Positions 43,508 through 53,282 are shown, numbered from the stretch's first letter. The stretch is DNA of 64,000 bases from Halalkalicoccus sp. NIPERK01 (GCF_030287405.1 NZ_JASVVV010000005.1:1-64000), one strand, 5' to 3'. Numbers and translations are program-made. Notes: generated from the sequence alone by a model not told the origin.

Positions 43508-43696
43508 ATGGCGACTGCCAACAATACCGTTCACGGTCGTATCGAACAGGCTCGCATGGAATTAACGCCGACGCAGGTGGCCGTCGGACTCGCTCTCGTT
43601 GCCGCGCTCGGATTCGCACTCCTGTTCGTGCAAGAGCCGATGCTGCACGATTCGATGCACAACTTCCGGCACGCGGCGGGGATAACCTGCCACTGA
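43508..43696 (+). CDS. cbtB: CbtB, cobalt transporter small subunit
   Basis: A 62-residue CbtB with one transmembrane helix (TPTQVAVGLALVAALGFALL) and the C-terminal metal-binding tail HDSMHNFRHAAGITCH, whose His and Cys are typical of the family. CbtA and CbtB form a B12-associated cobalt uptake system. The ATG at 43508 is 2 bp after an in-frame upstream region without homology. It is followed by cbtA after 2 bp. Confidence 0.9.
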   Translation: MATANNTVHGRIEQARMELTPTQVAVGLALVAALGFALLFVQEPMLHDSMHNFRHAAGITCH

Positions 43697-43698
43697 TC

Positions 43699-44493
43699 AT
43701 GCTCGCTACCCATCTGAAGCGAGGGGTGAAGGCAGGGGTGGTTGCTGGGCTGGTATTCGGTCTTTTCATGGCACTCGTCGCCAATCCGCTCGTCGCCTTC
43801 GCCGACGAACTCGGACACGAGAGAGGCCACGCTGTCGGTGAGCATCACGAACACGCGGCCGGTGAACACCACGAGGATCATGGTGGAGAACACCACGACA
43901 GCGCCGTCTCGATGACGGTTACGAACGGCGTGAGTGTCGTCTCCGGCGTTCTCTGGGGCGTCCTCCTCGGTGGCGTCGTCTTCGGGATCGCCTACTACTT
44001 CCTCGAACCTGCGATCCCGGGAACCGGTGGAGCGAAGAGCTATCTCCTGGCTGCGGCTGGCTTCGTCACCGTCTCGGGAGCGCCGTGGCTCGTGCTTCCA
44101 CCCCAGCCGCCGGGCGTCGCACAGACGCTCCCCACGGAGACGCGTCTCGCCCTCTATGGAGGGATGATGGTCGTCGGCGCGGTTGTCTGCCTGCTAGCGG
44201 GGTTCGCGTACGGTCGACTCCGGGGGGCGCATGGCCGGATCACGGCCGCCGGTATCGCGGTGCTCCCCTTTGGCCTGCTCGCGATTCCAGTCGTTCTCGC
44301 GCCGTCGAACCCCGTGGAGAGTACACTCCCTCCCGAACTGGCGACCGGACTGATTGGGATAACGGTCTTCGGGCAGGCGATGCTCTGGCTCCTCCTCGCG
44401 GGTATCCACGCCCGATTCCGTCGCCCCTCGAAGGATGATCGAGCCGCCGAGACCGTACCCACACCTACCGAGACGACGGTCACCGGGGACTGA
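43699..44493 (+). CDS. cbtA: CbtA, cobalt transporter membrane subunit
   Basis: A 264-residue protein with about six transmembrane helices. A His-rich hydrophilic loop at residues 40-66 (GEHHEHAAGEHHEDHGG and neighbours) lies between the first and second helices. APWLVLPPQPPGVAQTLP is a CbtA family stretch. It mediates Co2+ entry for cobalamin synthesis with CbtB. Its stop overlaps the downstream ferredoxin gene by one base, so the set is co-translated. Confidence 0.9.
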   Translation: MLATHLKRGVKAGVVAGLVFGLFMALVANPLVAFADELGHERGHAVGEHHEHAAGEHHEDHGGEHHDSAVSMTVTNGVSVVSGVLWGVLLGGVVFGIAYYFLEPAIPGTGGAKSYLLAAAGFVTVSGAPWLVLPPQPPGVAQTLPTETRLALYGGMMVVGAVVCLLAGFAYGRLRGAHGRITAAGIAVLPFGLLAIPVVLAPSNPVESTLPPELATGLIGITVFGQAMLWLLLAGIHARFRRPSKDDRAAETVPTPTETTVTGD

Positions 44494-44837
44494 TGCAGGA
44501 GCGAACCGATGACGTCCACGAGAACGGGTTCTCCGACCACGTGCTCGTCTGTACGAACGACCGCGACTCGGAGTACGCCTGCTGTGCGGAGGCACACGGC
44601 AGCGAGGTGTACGAGGCGGTGAAGTCGTGGTTGCGCGACCGAGGCGTCTTCTGGTCGCGCGTCCACGTCGTCGAGACGGGCTGTCTCGGACTGTGTAGCG
44701 CCGAGGGGACTGCGGTCGCCATCCACCCCCGTAACCGCTGGTACTCGGACGTGGTTCCGGCGGACGTTCCGTCGCTGCTCGAAAACGAGTTCGGCCCCAA
44801 TGCAACGCAATTGGGCGGCGACACGACGACCCGGTAA
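44493..44837 (+). CDS. Thioredoxin-like [2Fe-2S] ferredoxin
   Basis: A 114-residue protein of the thioredoxin-fold [2Fe-2S] family. The first ligands lie in VLVCTNDRDSEYACC and the second pair in ETGCLGLCSAEGT (Cx3C). It is homologous to the ferredoxin domain at the C-terminus of the CbiX protein of this locus (CTNRTC...CLGRCGDGP). It probably supplies electrons for a reductive step in corrin synthesis, such as cobalt reduction. It is the last gene of the chlID-cbtB-cbtA run. Confidence 0.85.
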   Translation: MQERTDDVHENGFSDHVLVCTNDRDSEYACCAEAHGSEVYEAVKSWLRDRGVFWSRVHVVETGCLGLCSAEGTAVAIHPRNRWYSDVVPADVPSLLENEFGPNATQLGGDTTTR

Positions 44838-44955
44838 CCAACGAGCGAACGTCCGAACCCCACGTTTGGTGCTTCTCCGTCGAACTGTTCCGACGGAGCG
44901 TCCTGACGTCGACGAGCGTGACATCCTTGACGACCCGGCGGAGTCTACCACACTG

Positions 44956-46432
<1,477 letters not shown>

Positions 46433-46460
46433 AATCGCCGACCGTCGTCCAGCCGACGAA

Positions 46461-47768
46461 CTATCCGAGAGCCGTCGTCGTGATAAGCAACCGATAGTTT
46501 CCCCGCACCGTCCCATCGTCGTAATAAACGACCGGCTCCTCCACGGCGGCAACCGTTTCGCCCTCGAGTGCGACGGCCGCGACGACGCCGGCGGTTTCGA
46601 GGCTCGTTTCGACGCCGCGTTCCGTCTCGAACAGACGGAGTCCGTGGACGTCGACGTCGCGCGTCCGGAAGTGCTGCGCGCTGGGAACGGCCACGCGATC
46701 CCCGTCGACGCCGAGTTCGCTCACGAAGCCGCCGACGGAGGCCGTCCAGACGCGCTCGCCATCGGCTGTGTATCCGAGGGCAGTGTGTTCACGCGGATGC
46801 AACGACTCCGTCTCGCGTCCGTCGGTCGAGTACGTGTTCCCCGTGACGAAGACCACGCCGTCGGCCGTCGCGTGCACGTGGTTGGGATAGGCGTACAGCG
46901 TCTCGCCGTCGATCGTGGTGGGGGTCGCAAGGTCGACGCGCCACTGCTCCGTCCCTCCGTCGCCGAGTCTGTACCCACAATAGTCGCCGTGGCTGGCGAC
47001 AACGACGCCGCCCTCGACGATCGAGACGTCACCGACGCGGCGCTGACCGTCGGTTCCGGGGTCCCACTCCCAGCGCACCGACCCCGTCTCGGCGTCGAGA
47101 ACCACGAGACCGTGCTGGTGAGTGCCGGGACAGCGGTTGTAGGCGACCGCGAGGCGACGACCGTCGACGTCGATGCTGATCGGAGAGGCGTCAGTCCCAC
47201 GCGTCCAGACGACGTCGCCCCGTTCGTCGAAGGCGTAGACGGCGCTGGTGAACGAGCGCCGCTCTCCGTCGCGGCTCGCGGTTCGTTCCTCGTCGCTCGC
47301 TCGACCCGACGGCTCACTTCGTTCGCCGTCGCGCTCGTAGCGGCGGGACGCGACGTACAGGCGGTCGCCGTCTGCCGTTACGTCGACGACGAAGGGGAGG
47401 AAGACCCGCGACGGCTTCTGCGGCCACCCGACGTCCGTCGCCGTGGCGTATTGCCAGCGGAGTTCTCCGGTGTCGACGTCGTAACAGCGGACGGCCCCGT
47501 CGGGTCCCCGTTCGCCGACCGCGATGCCGTCGCCGAACGACTCCACTGAGACGACGGCCGTCCGCTCGGTCGCCGTCCCCGCGCGCCAGCGTTCCTCGAG
47601 CGTCGTTCGATCGTGCGCGAGGACGTCTCCGGCGGCCGTTCCGGCAATCACCAGTCCGTCGACCAGTTCGACGGCCGAGCGGCGGCCCGCGTGCCGGGAG
47701 CGGGCCGGCGTCACCCCGCCGAGGTCGACCGCCCGGAGGCGCTCGACGCCGTTCGGTACATCACTCAT
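46461..47768 (-). CDS. PQQ-type beta-propeller protein of the cobalamin operon
   Basis: A 435-residue repeat protein of the outer-membrane-assembly/PQQ-enzyme propeller type. Repeating blades are seen in VYAFDERGDVVWTRGTDASP, VVLDAETGSVRWEWDPGTD and VRCYDVDTGELRWQYATATD. There is no signal peptide or membrane segment, so it is probably cytoplasmic. It is the last gene of the cbiT-to-propeller operon and overlaps the DUF3209 gene by 8 bp. Its link to cobalamin synthesis comes only from this position; a scaffold role is a guess. Confidence 0.75.
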   Translation of the reverse strand: MSDVPNGVERLRAVDLGGVTPARSRHAGRRSAVELVDGLVIAGTAAGDVLAHDRTTLEERWRAGTATERTAVVSVESFGDGIAVGERGPDGAVRCYDVDTGELRWQYATATDVGWPQKPSRVFLPFVVDVTADGDRLYVASRRYERDGERSEPSGRASDEERTASRDGERRSFTSAVYAFDERGDVVWTRGTDASPISIDVDGRRLAVAYNRCPGTHQHGLVVLDAETGSVRWEWDPGTDGQRRVGDVSIVEGGVVVASHGDYCGYRLGDGGTEQWRVDLATPTTIDGETLYAYPNHVHATADGVVFVTGNTYSTDGRETESLHPREHTALGYTADGERVWTASVGGFVSELGVDGDRVAVPSAQHFRTRDVDVHGLRLFETERGVETSLETAGVVAAVALEGETVAAVEEPVVYYDDGTVRGNYRLLITTTALG

Positions 47769-48132
47769 CGACGGGGAACGTCTCGTGGAGGACGTCGTGT
47801 GCCTCACCCAACCCGTCGAGGACGCTCTCGCCCTGGTCCGTCAGTCGGTGAACGGCACGCTCGGCGTCACGGACGGCCACCAGGCGTCCACGCATGTAGT
47901 CGTACTCCGGGTCGTCCGGATCGGCCGCGGCGATCCCCTCCTCGAGGTCGACGAGCGCCCCGTCGAGGTGCCGCTCTATCTCCGAGAGGGTCTTTGCGTT
48001 CGCCAGGGCCTCGATCGGGCCATCGAGGTGTCCGTCGAGTTCTTTCTCCGCGTGTTCGCGTGTGCTTCGGTCCTCCGTCCCGAGCACGTTCATCAGCCCG
48101 AGTCGTAGCGCTTCGAGTTCGTAGCAGCTCAT
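47761..48132 (-). CDS. DUF3209-family protein
   Basis: A 123-residue, helical, acidic protein. It begins MSCYELEALRLGLMNVLGTE and continues HAEKELDGHLDGPIEALANA and LEEGIAAADPDDPEYDYMRG. This matches the haloarchaeal DUF3209 family as I recall it, which is known from cobalamin operons. No enzymatic motif is visible. The ATG at 48132 lies 4 bp after the cbiX stop, and the stop overlaps the propeller gene, so it is tightly coupled. Confidence 0.75.
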   Translation of the reverse strand: MSCYELEALRLGLMNVLGTEDRSTREHAEKELDGHLDGPIEALANAKTLSEIERHLDGALVDLEEGIAAADPDDPEYDYMRGRLVAVRDAERAVHRLTDQGESVLDGLGEAHDVLHETFPVDE

Positions 48133-48136
48133 TGTT

Positions 48137-49363
48137 TCACAACGTTTGGTCGACGAGGTCCGAGACGATGCGGTCCCGATCGAGGTGGGACGAGACGATT
48201 CGCTCCGCGTCGGTCCGGTCGACGCCGCCGTACCAGACGCCGTCCGGATAGACGGCGACCATGGGGCCGTCGCCACAGCGACCGAGACACGACGAGCGCG
48301 TGATGCGGGCGTCACAGGCGTCGGAGTCGCGCGCCTCCTGGCGCAACCGTTCCAGAACGGCCGGGGAGCCGTCGGCGGCGCAGGTCCGATTCGTACAGAC
48401 CGCGACGTGTTTCGCCGGGGCGTCGTGCGCGTGAGGTCGGGCGTCCACGTCGTCGCGGTCCGCATGCGATTCCTGGTGTGTCAGCGCCCGCAGCATCGCC
48501 CTTGCGCCGCCGACGTCCTCCTCGTACCCGTCGAGTTCGACCTTGTACTTGCAGGCGTCACACGACATGTCCACACTATCCGTACGGGCCTCCTGCCAGC
48601 GGTCGCCGAGCACGTCCAGAATTCGGGTGTCGGTCCCGAGCGGATCGCCGGCCCCCGCATCGACGTACGGGTACTCGCCGTCGAACTCTGCGGCACCGTC
48701 GCGGATACGCCCGGTGAGCACGCCGTCGCCGAGCATGTACGGGAGCACGACGACGGCGTCCGGACGACGTTTCGCCACCGTATGAAGCGTCTCTCCGAGT
48801 CGCGGCTCGGTAACACCGATGAACGACGTTTCGACACGGTCGAAGGAGCGCCCCTCGTACAGCAACCGGGCGAGTTTGTGGGCGTCGCCGTTCGCGTCCG
48901 GGTCGCTGGAGCCACGGGCACAGAGGACGACCGCGACGTCGTCTCCCTCGCGATCGACGCCCAGCTCGGATTCGACCGAGGCGGCCCGGTCGTCGAGTAG
49001 ATCGACGAGCGCGGGATGAACGCCGAGATGCGCGCCGTGGTGGATCGTGAGTTCGGGGTGTTCCGAGCGGGCGTTCCGGACCGTCAGCGGCACGTCGTTC
49101 TTGACGTGACTCGCCGCAAAGAGCGACAGCTGGACGACCGTGAGGCGCGAGACGCTCGACGCGAGCCCTGCGATGGCGTCGGGGATCGACGGCTCCGCGA
49201 GTTCGAGAAATCCCGCGTCGACCGGGACGCCGAGTCGTCCCTCCAGGTCGGCGGCGAGCGTACGGACCTGTTCGTTCGACTTCTCGCGGCGGGAGCCGTG
49301 TCCGACCAGCAGCGCGGCCTCGTCATCGAGTGCGACCGGGGTGGCTTTCGCGTTCGTGGTCAT
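48137..49363 (-). CDS. cbiX: CbiX sirohydrochlorin cobaltochelatase fused to [2Fe-2S] ferredoxin
   Basis: A 408-residue fusion. Residues 15-270 hold two CbiX half-domains: ALLVGHGSRREKSNEQV with the chelatase His, QLSLFAASHVKNDVPLTV, VVLCARGSSDPDANGDAHKL and VVVLPYMLGDGVLTGRI. A Cys/His linker follows (SCDACKYK...PHAHDAPAKH), then a thioredoxin-like [2Fe-2S] ferredoxin domain (VCTNRTCAADG and SSCLGRCGDGPMVAVYP). CbiX inserts Co2+ into sirohydrochlorin early in the anaerobic-type pathway. The fused cluster may supply or sense electrons. It overlaps the upstream gene by 4 bp. Confidence 0.92.
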   Translation of the reverse strand: MTTNAKATPVALDDEAALLVGHGSRREKSNEQVRTLAADLEGRLGVPVDAGFLELAEPSIPDAIAGLASSVSRLTVVQLSLFAASHVKNDVPLTVRNARSEHPELTIHHGAHLGVHPALVDLLDDRAASVESELGVDREGDDVAVVLCARGSSDPDANGDAHKLARLLYEGRSFDRVETSFIGVTEPRLGETLHTVAKRRPDAVVVLPYMLGDGVLTGRIRDGAAEFDGEYPYVDAGAGDPLGTDTRILDVLGDRWQEARTDSVDMSCDACKYKVELDGYEEDVGGARAMLRALTHQESHADRDDVDARPHAHDAPAKHVAVCTNRTCAADGSPAVLERLRQEARDSDACDARITRSSCLGRCGDGPMVAVYPDGVWYGGVDRTDAERIVSSHLDRDRIVSDLVDQTL

Positions 49364-50076
49364 CGTGAGAGTTCGCCGACCTCGCCGTCAGTGGCGCGTT
49401 CGACGCTCCGCCGGAGTTTCTGCCGCCGCTCCGCCGAGTACAGCCCCGACCCGTCGCTGTCGGCGTACACCCATCGTGCAAACGCCGCCGTGTCCGCGCC
49501 CCCGGCCAGCCCGAACCAGTAGCCCCCCGAGGAGGTCTCGGAGAGGTCGTCGGTCGGAACGTGTGGCTCGGCGTCGTCGAGGAGCGACCGAACCGTCCGA
49601 AGCAGGGCCTCGTCGTCGTGGACGAACGAGACGCCGACCGACCCCGACGACTCACGGAAACAGACGGTGCCGCAGGCCTCGAGCAAGCCCCGAACGAGCT
49701 GTGGACGGTACTCCGAGAACGCGTCGAACCGATACCCGCCCGGCCGTCCGTCGATGGGAAGGCCGAGCGCAGCGCTCGCGCGGTCGGCCGGCGTCCCGAA
49801 CACCTGCACCTCGTACTCGTCCTCGAACCGGACGATAGAGGCGTCGTGCGCCGACTCACGGGCGGCGATTCGGTGGTCGTGGTCGGTTCGGCCGGTGCCG
49901 GCGATCGCCGCCAGCGCGTCGGCCGCCCGCTCGTCTTCCGTCCGGACGGTCACACAGTCTCGCGTCAGTTCGCCGTCGCCGGCCACGCGCCCCCAGAAGT
50001 ACGCCGTCGCTGGCGTCGCCGCGAGCAGATCCCCGACCGGCTCCGGCGCCGGGTCGTCGGGAGGCGCGTCACTCAT
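49360..50076 (-). CDS. Cobalamin operon protein with LAGLIDADG-like motifs
   Basis: A 238-residue protein of the cobalamin operon. Two segments look like degenerate LAGLIDADG motifs: FWGRVAGDG (27-35) preceded by a helix, and LVRGLLEACGTVCF (127-140). Each is followed by beta-like stretches (VTVRTEDERAADAL, GVSFVHDDEALLRTV). The end FARWVYADSDGSGLYSAERR resembles the C-terminal part of homing-endonuclease-like folds (aromatic, then basic lysine/arginine run). The motif Asp residues are largely replaced (A32 and A134 for the acidic positions), so nuclease activity is unlikely. The fold may have been reused, as in WhiA. It overlaps the ferredoxin gene by 8 bp and cbiX by 4 bp. Confidence 0.6.
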   Translation of the reverse strand: MSDAPPDDPAPEPVGDLLAATPATAYFWGRVAGDGELTRDCVTVRTEDERAADALAAIAGTGRTDHDHRIAARESAHDASIVRFEDEYEVQVFGTPADRASAALGLPIDGRPGGYRFDAFSEYRPQLVRGLLEACGTVCFRESSGSVGVSFVHDDEALLRTVRSLLDDAEPHVPTDDLSETSSGGYWFGLAGGADTAAFARWVYADSDGSGLYSAERRQKLRRSVERATDGEVGELSR

Positions 50077-50329
50077 CGTCCCCCTCCAAGACGTCGATCG
50101 CGTCGACCGGACAGGAACGGGCGGCCTGTTCGGCCGCCTCCAGCCGGTCGTCAGTGAACGTCACGAGTTGGTCTCCGTCCCCATTGTGATTCTGGTGGCT
50201 ACCGTCGCGGCCCCCGTCGATGGTCGCCAACCCGTCCGAGGCCTCGACGAAGCGGTCGTCCCGGACGAGACAGGCGAAGACGCCATCGCAGGCGCTGCGG
50301 TCGAGCCGCACCCGATACTCAGTAGTCAT
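50069..50329 (-). CDS. Single-cluster ferredoxin, probably [3Fe-4S]
   Basis: An 86-residue ferredoxin. The N-terminal cluster motif CDGVFAC (14-20) has Val where the second of three Cys normally lies (CxxCxxC), and the last Cys is in AARSCPVDAI. Such loss of one ligand usually means a [3Fe-4S] cluster. A 30-residue insertion with SHQNHNGDGD separates the halves. It lies between cbiH and the LAGLIDADG-like gene, overlapping both, and may serve a redox step in corrin ring modification. Confidence 0.8.
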   Translation of the reverse strand: MTTEYRVRLDRSACDGVFACLVRDDRFVEASDGLATIDGGRDGSHQNHNGDGDQLVTFTDDRLEAAEQAARSCPVDAIDVLEGDDE

Positions 50330-51380
50330 ACTTGGACTCGTAGCCCCGCGGCGTCACCATCCGGCCGTCCCAGACGTACGTCTCCTCGTTCCCGACGAGG
50401 ATCGTCGTCGTCATGTCGACGAGGTCCGTCTCGCCGAGCCCCTCCAGTTCCCGGAGTTCGACGACCTCGACCCGTTCGTCGTCGCGCCCCGCCCCGTGGA
50501 CGATGCCGACGGGCGTGTCTGAGGCGCGATGCTCCATGAGGATCTCACAGCACTTCCGGAAATTCTCCCGGCGCTTGCGGCTCCAGGGGTTGTAGATGGC
50601 GATGGTGAACCCCTCCTTGGCTGCCGCGTGGAGCCGTGACTCGATGGTCGGCATCGGCGTCAGGTGATCCGACAGCGAGATGCTGACCGTGTCGTTTACG
50701 AGCGGCGCACCCAATCGCGCGCCACAGGACTGGGCGGCGGGGACGCCGGGGACGACCTCGAAGTCGACCATTCTCGCGGTCGCGCCCTTCGACTCGAGGA
50801 TCTCCAGTGCCAGACCGGCCAGCGCGTAGACGTTCGGATCGCCGCTTCCGATGATGGCGACGTCGTTGCCAGCGAGCGCGCGGTCGATCGCCTCCTCCGT
50901 GCGGGACACCTCGCCACACATCGGCGTGTCGTACAGTTCCTCGGCCGACTCCGTGACCTCCTCGGGCAGGAGGTCGACGTACGTGGTGTACCCGACGATG
51001 TGCTCCGACTCCAGCAGCGCCCCGCGAGCGCGTTGGGTCATCCCCTCGGGCTGTCCGGGACCGAGACCAATGGCGATGAGTCGCCCGGGGTCCGCCTCGA
51101 AATCGTCGACGGTCGACCCGACCTTCTCGTCGGTCGCCGATTTCTTCGAACTGCCGCATCCGGAACTGGACGACGGAGTGGACCCGCCGCACGTCGACGC
51201 ACTCTCGTCGGCATCCGTCGGCGTTCCGGCGGTCCTCGTGACGTCGCCGTCGGCCTCGGCCTCCGAGCTTGAAGCCCCGCATTTCGAACCGGATTCGGTC
51301 TCAGCCTCGTTCGAAGCGTTACTCGCGCCACAGCCGGTTTCGGTGTCTGTACTCGTCTCGGTGGTGTCGTCGGTGCTCAT
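50319..51380 (-). CDS. cbiH: CbiH paralogue with Cys-rich N-terminal extension
   Basis: A 353-residue CbiH-type methylase (precorrin-3B C17-methyltransferase family; ring contraction). The catalytic part starts at RLIAIGLGPGQPEGMTQRA and has AIIGSGDPNVYALAGLALE, FEVVPGVPAAQSCGARLGAP and NPWSRKRRENF, ending YVWDGRMVTPRGY. It is preceded by about 90 residues of Ser/Glu/Asp/Thr sequence with four CG cysteines (17, 34, 64 and 75), which might bind a metal or cluster. A second CbiH lies directly upstream, 2 bp away. The pair probably divides C17 methylation and ring-contraction roles. Confidence 0.9.
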   Translation of the reverse strand: MSTDDTTETSTDTETGCGASNASNEAETESGSKCGASSSEAEADGDVTRTAGTPTDADESASTCGGSTPSSSSGCGSSKKSATDEKVGSTVDDFEADPGRLIAIGLGPGQPEGMTQRARGALLESEHIVGYTTYVDLLPEEVTESAEELYDTPMCGEVSRTEEAIDRALAGNDVAIIGSGDPNVYALAGLALEILESKGATARMVDFEVVPGVPAAQSCGARLGAPLVNDTVSISLSDHLTPMPTIESRLHAAAKEGFTIAIYNPWSRKRRENFRKCCEILMEHRASDTPVGIVHGAGRDDERVEVVELRELEGLGETDLVDMTTTILVGNEETYVWDGRMVTPRGYESKYDY

Positions 51381-51382
51381 TG

Positions 51383-52285
51383 TCAGAAATCCTTTACGTC
51401 ACGCCCGCCGCGCGGGGTGACGAGGTGTTCGCCGTAGTCGTTCTCCCAGACCGTCGTCTCGTGGTTGCCGATCAGGATGGACGTGCCCATCCCGCCGACC
51501 TCGTCGTCGTGGTCGTTCGCTTCACCCAGGGTGGTGATCGTGTGTGTCTCGTCGTCCAGATTTCGACCTGCATCGCCGCGGCCGGCGTCGTTGAAGATGC
51601 CGACCGGCACGTCGTCGGCGCGCTCCTCGCGAACCACGTCGATGGCGCGCTGATAGTCCCGCCAGCAGTTGTAGAGGACGACCACGAACCCGCTGATGGC
51701 CGCGGCGCGCAGCTTCTCCTCGATCTCGTCCCACCCGCGCCACTTATCGGACAGCGACACGGTACAGAAGTCGTTCGACAGCGGCGCGCCGAGGTTCGCC
51801 GCGCCGCCGAGCGCCGCGGTTACGCCGGGGACGACCTCGATGGGGACGTCGTACGCCTCCTCGGCCTCGGCCATCGTGAACAGGAGGTCGCTCTTGCCGT
51901 AGACGTTCGGGTCGCCGCCCGAGACGTGGGCGACGTCCTCGCCGGCCCGGACACGCCCGAAGGCCTCACGGGCCAGTTCGACCTGTCGACCCATCGTCGA
52001 GCGGACGAGCGTCTGGCGGGTACCCTCCGGCCGTTCGAGGACGGTTCCGGCCTCGTCGCCCGCCGTCGTGCCGCCGTCGGCGGCCGCCTCCACTTCGGCG
52101 TTTTCCGGGGGAAGCGTCCCGTCGCGCCGGAGGAACTCCTGGTAGAGGTTCGACGCAATGACGCAGTCGGCGGTGGCGATGACGTCCTTGGCCCGCTGGG
52201 TCATCGCGTGGGGCAGTCCGGGACCGATGCCGACGACGTAGAGTGTTCCCATCGCGTCGTCGACGGAGGGTTCGGGGTCATCCAT
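51383..52285 (-). CDS. cbiH: CbiH, cobalt-precorrin-3B C17-methyltransferase paralogue
   Basis: A 300-residue CbiH with the methylase start LYVVGIGPGLPHAMTQRA, VAHVSGGDPNVYGKSDLL, IEVVPGVTAALGGAANLGAP and the end VWENDYGEHLVTPRGG. It contracts and methylates the macrocycle at C17. It lacks the Cys-rich extension of the neighbouring paralogue but has an Ala/Glu/Gly-rich insertion (NAEVEAAADGGTTAGDEAG) after about residue 55. Its start is separated from the cbiG stop by a single base. Confidence 0.9.
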   Translation of the reverse strand: MDDPEPSVDDAMGTLYVVGIGPGLPHAMTQRAKDVIATADCVIASNLYQEFLRRDGTLPPENAEVEAAADGGTTAGDEAGTVLERPEGTRQTLVRSTMGRQVELAREAFGRVRAGEDVAHVSGGDPNVYGKSDLLFTMAEAEEAYDVPIEVVPGVTAALGGAANLGAPLSNDFCTVSLSDKWRGWDEIEEKLRAAAISGFVVVLYNCWRDYQRAIDVVREERADDVPVGIFNDAGRGDAGRNLDDETHTITTLGEANDHDDEVGGMGTSILIGNHETTVWENDYGEHLVTPRGGRDVKDF

Positions 52286-52286
52286 G

Positions 52287-53279
52287 TTACCGCCCCACCG
52301 CCACGGTCACGGCGTCGTCGAACCGCTCTTTCTCCTGGGTGAGTTCGTGTTCGCGGCCGCCGGCAATGGCCGACGCCTCGGCGATACCCGGCCAGCCGAT
52401 GAGTTCCTTCGATCGCGAGGGCGAGGGCCCCTCGAACCCCTCTAGGGTTTCCTTCTCGAAGAGGACGATCCCTACACCGATCTCCTGGGCTGCCTCGTAG
52501 AGTCCCTCCTCGTCCTCCTTTCGGGTGCCGGTGGCGACGAAGTCGACGTCCGAGAACTCCAACCCGAGGTCCGAGAGGGCGGCCTCCCAGGCGGCGAGTA
52601 CCTGCGCTTTCTTCACCCCCGAGACGGTGCCGGTCCCGAGGACGACGCCGTCCTCGGCGTTGCGCTCGAGGACGGTCACGTCGTCGTCGACGAGGACCGC
52701 TCGGGGGCCGTCGAGACGGGCCACCGGGCCGAGTTCATCGTTCAAAACGGCGAGGTTCGTCGCGACCGTCGAATCGCCGTTGACGACGTGGGTGTCCAGT
52801 GCCTTCGCCTTGCTCTCGACGCCCTGCTTGCCCGCGGCCTCGCTCGCGGTCGTCATCGCGGGGACCGCGCCCAGTTGTGAGAGGTCGTGGGCGACCTGAT
52901 TCGCACCGTGGTGGCCACCCGTGATCGGAATCGCCCACGTCAGTTCCTCGTCGACGACGACGATGGCGGGGTCGTCCCACTTGTCGTCGAGGAGCGGCGC
53001 GGTCTTGCGCATCGCGATTCCCGACGCCATCAGGCCGACGAAGCAGTCGTACTCGCCCCAGTGCTCTTCGAACACGTCGCCGTGGTACTCGATGACATCC
53101 ACTCGCTCGTAGCCGTCGCCGATCCCCGCCTCGATCTCGTGGGCGGTGTCGAGTTTCCGCTCGAAGCTGATGATCGCGATCTCCTCGGCCACCTCGCCAT
53201 CGGAGTCCGGTGTGGAGCAGTGGCCGCTCGATTCGTCCGCGTCTGCATCCGTGTCGTTCGCGTTGGTGTCGGTACTCAT
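52287..53279 (-). CDS. cbiG: CbiG, cobalt-precorrin-5A hydrolase
   Basis: A 330-residue CbiG. After a 30-residue acidic leader containing one Cys, the protein shows IAIISFERKLDTAHEIEAGI, DCFVGLMASGIAMRKTAPLL, DPAIVVVDEELTWAIPITGG and HHGANQVAHDLSQLGAVPAM, the central CbiG signature. The C-terminal domain has VLGTGTVSGVKKAQVLAAWE. CbiG opens the delta-lactone of cobalt-precorrin-5A and releases acetaldehyde. It sits between cbiF and the cbiH pair with 1-3 bp spacing. Confidence 0.92.
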   Translation of the reverse strand: MSTDTNANDTDADADESSGHCSTPDSDGEVAEEIAIISFERKLDTAHEIEAGIGDGYERVDVIEYHGDVFEEHWGEYDCFVGLMASGIAMRKTAPLLDDKWDDPAIVVVDEELTWAIPITGGHHGANQVAHDLSQLGAVPAMTTASEAAGKQGVESKAKALDTHVVNGDSTVATNLAVLNDELGPVARLDGPRAVLVDDDVTVLERNAEDGVVLGTGTVSGVKKAQVLAAWEAALSDLGLEFSDVDFVATGTRKEDEEGLYEAAQEIGVGIVLFEKETLEGFEGPSPSRSKELIGWPGIAEASAIAGGREHELTQEKERFDDAVTVAVGR

Positions 53280-53282
53280 GGG

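Noticed and set aside
47761-48465. Longer version (234 codons) of the DUF3209 gene
   Set aside because: The extra 111 codons are antisense-like Arg/Thr/Pro-rich sequence overlapping cbiX. Family homology starts at the ATG at 48132.
49360-50076. An active homing endonuclease or intein in the cobalamin operon
   Set aside because: The acidic LAGLIDADG residues are replaced, the gene is an independent coupled cistron, and no host gene is interrupted.
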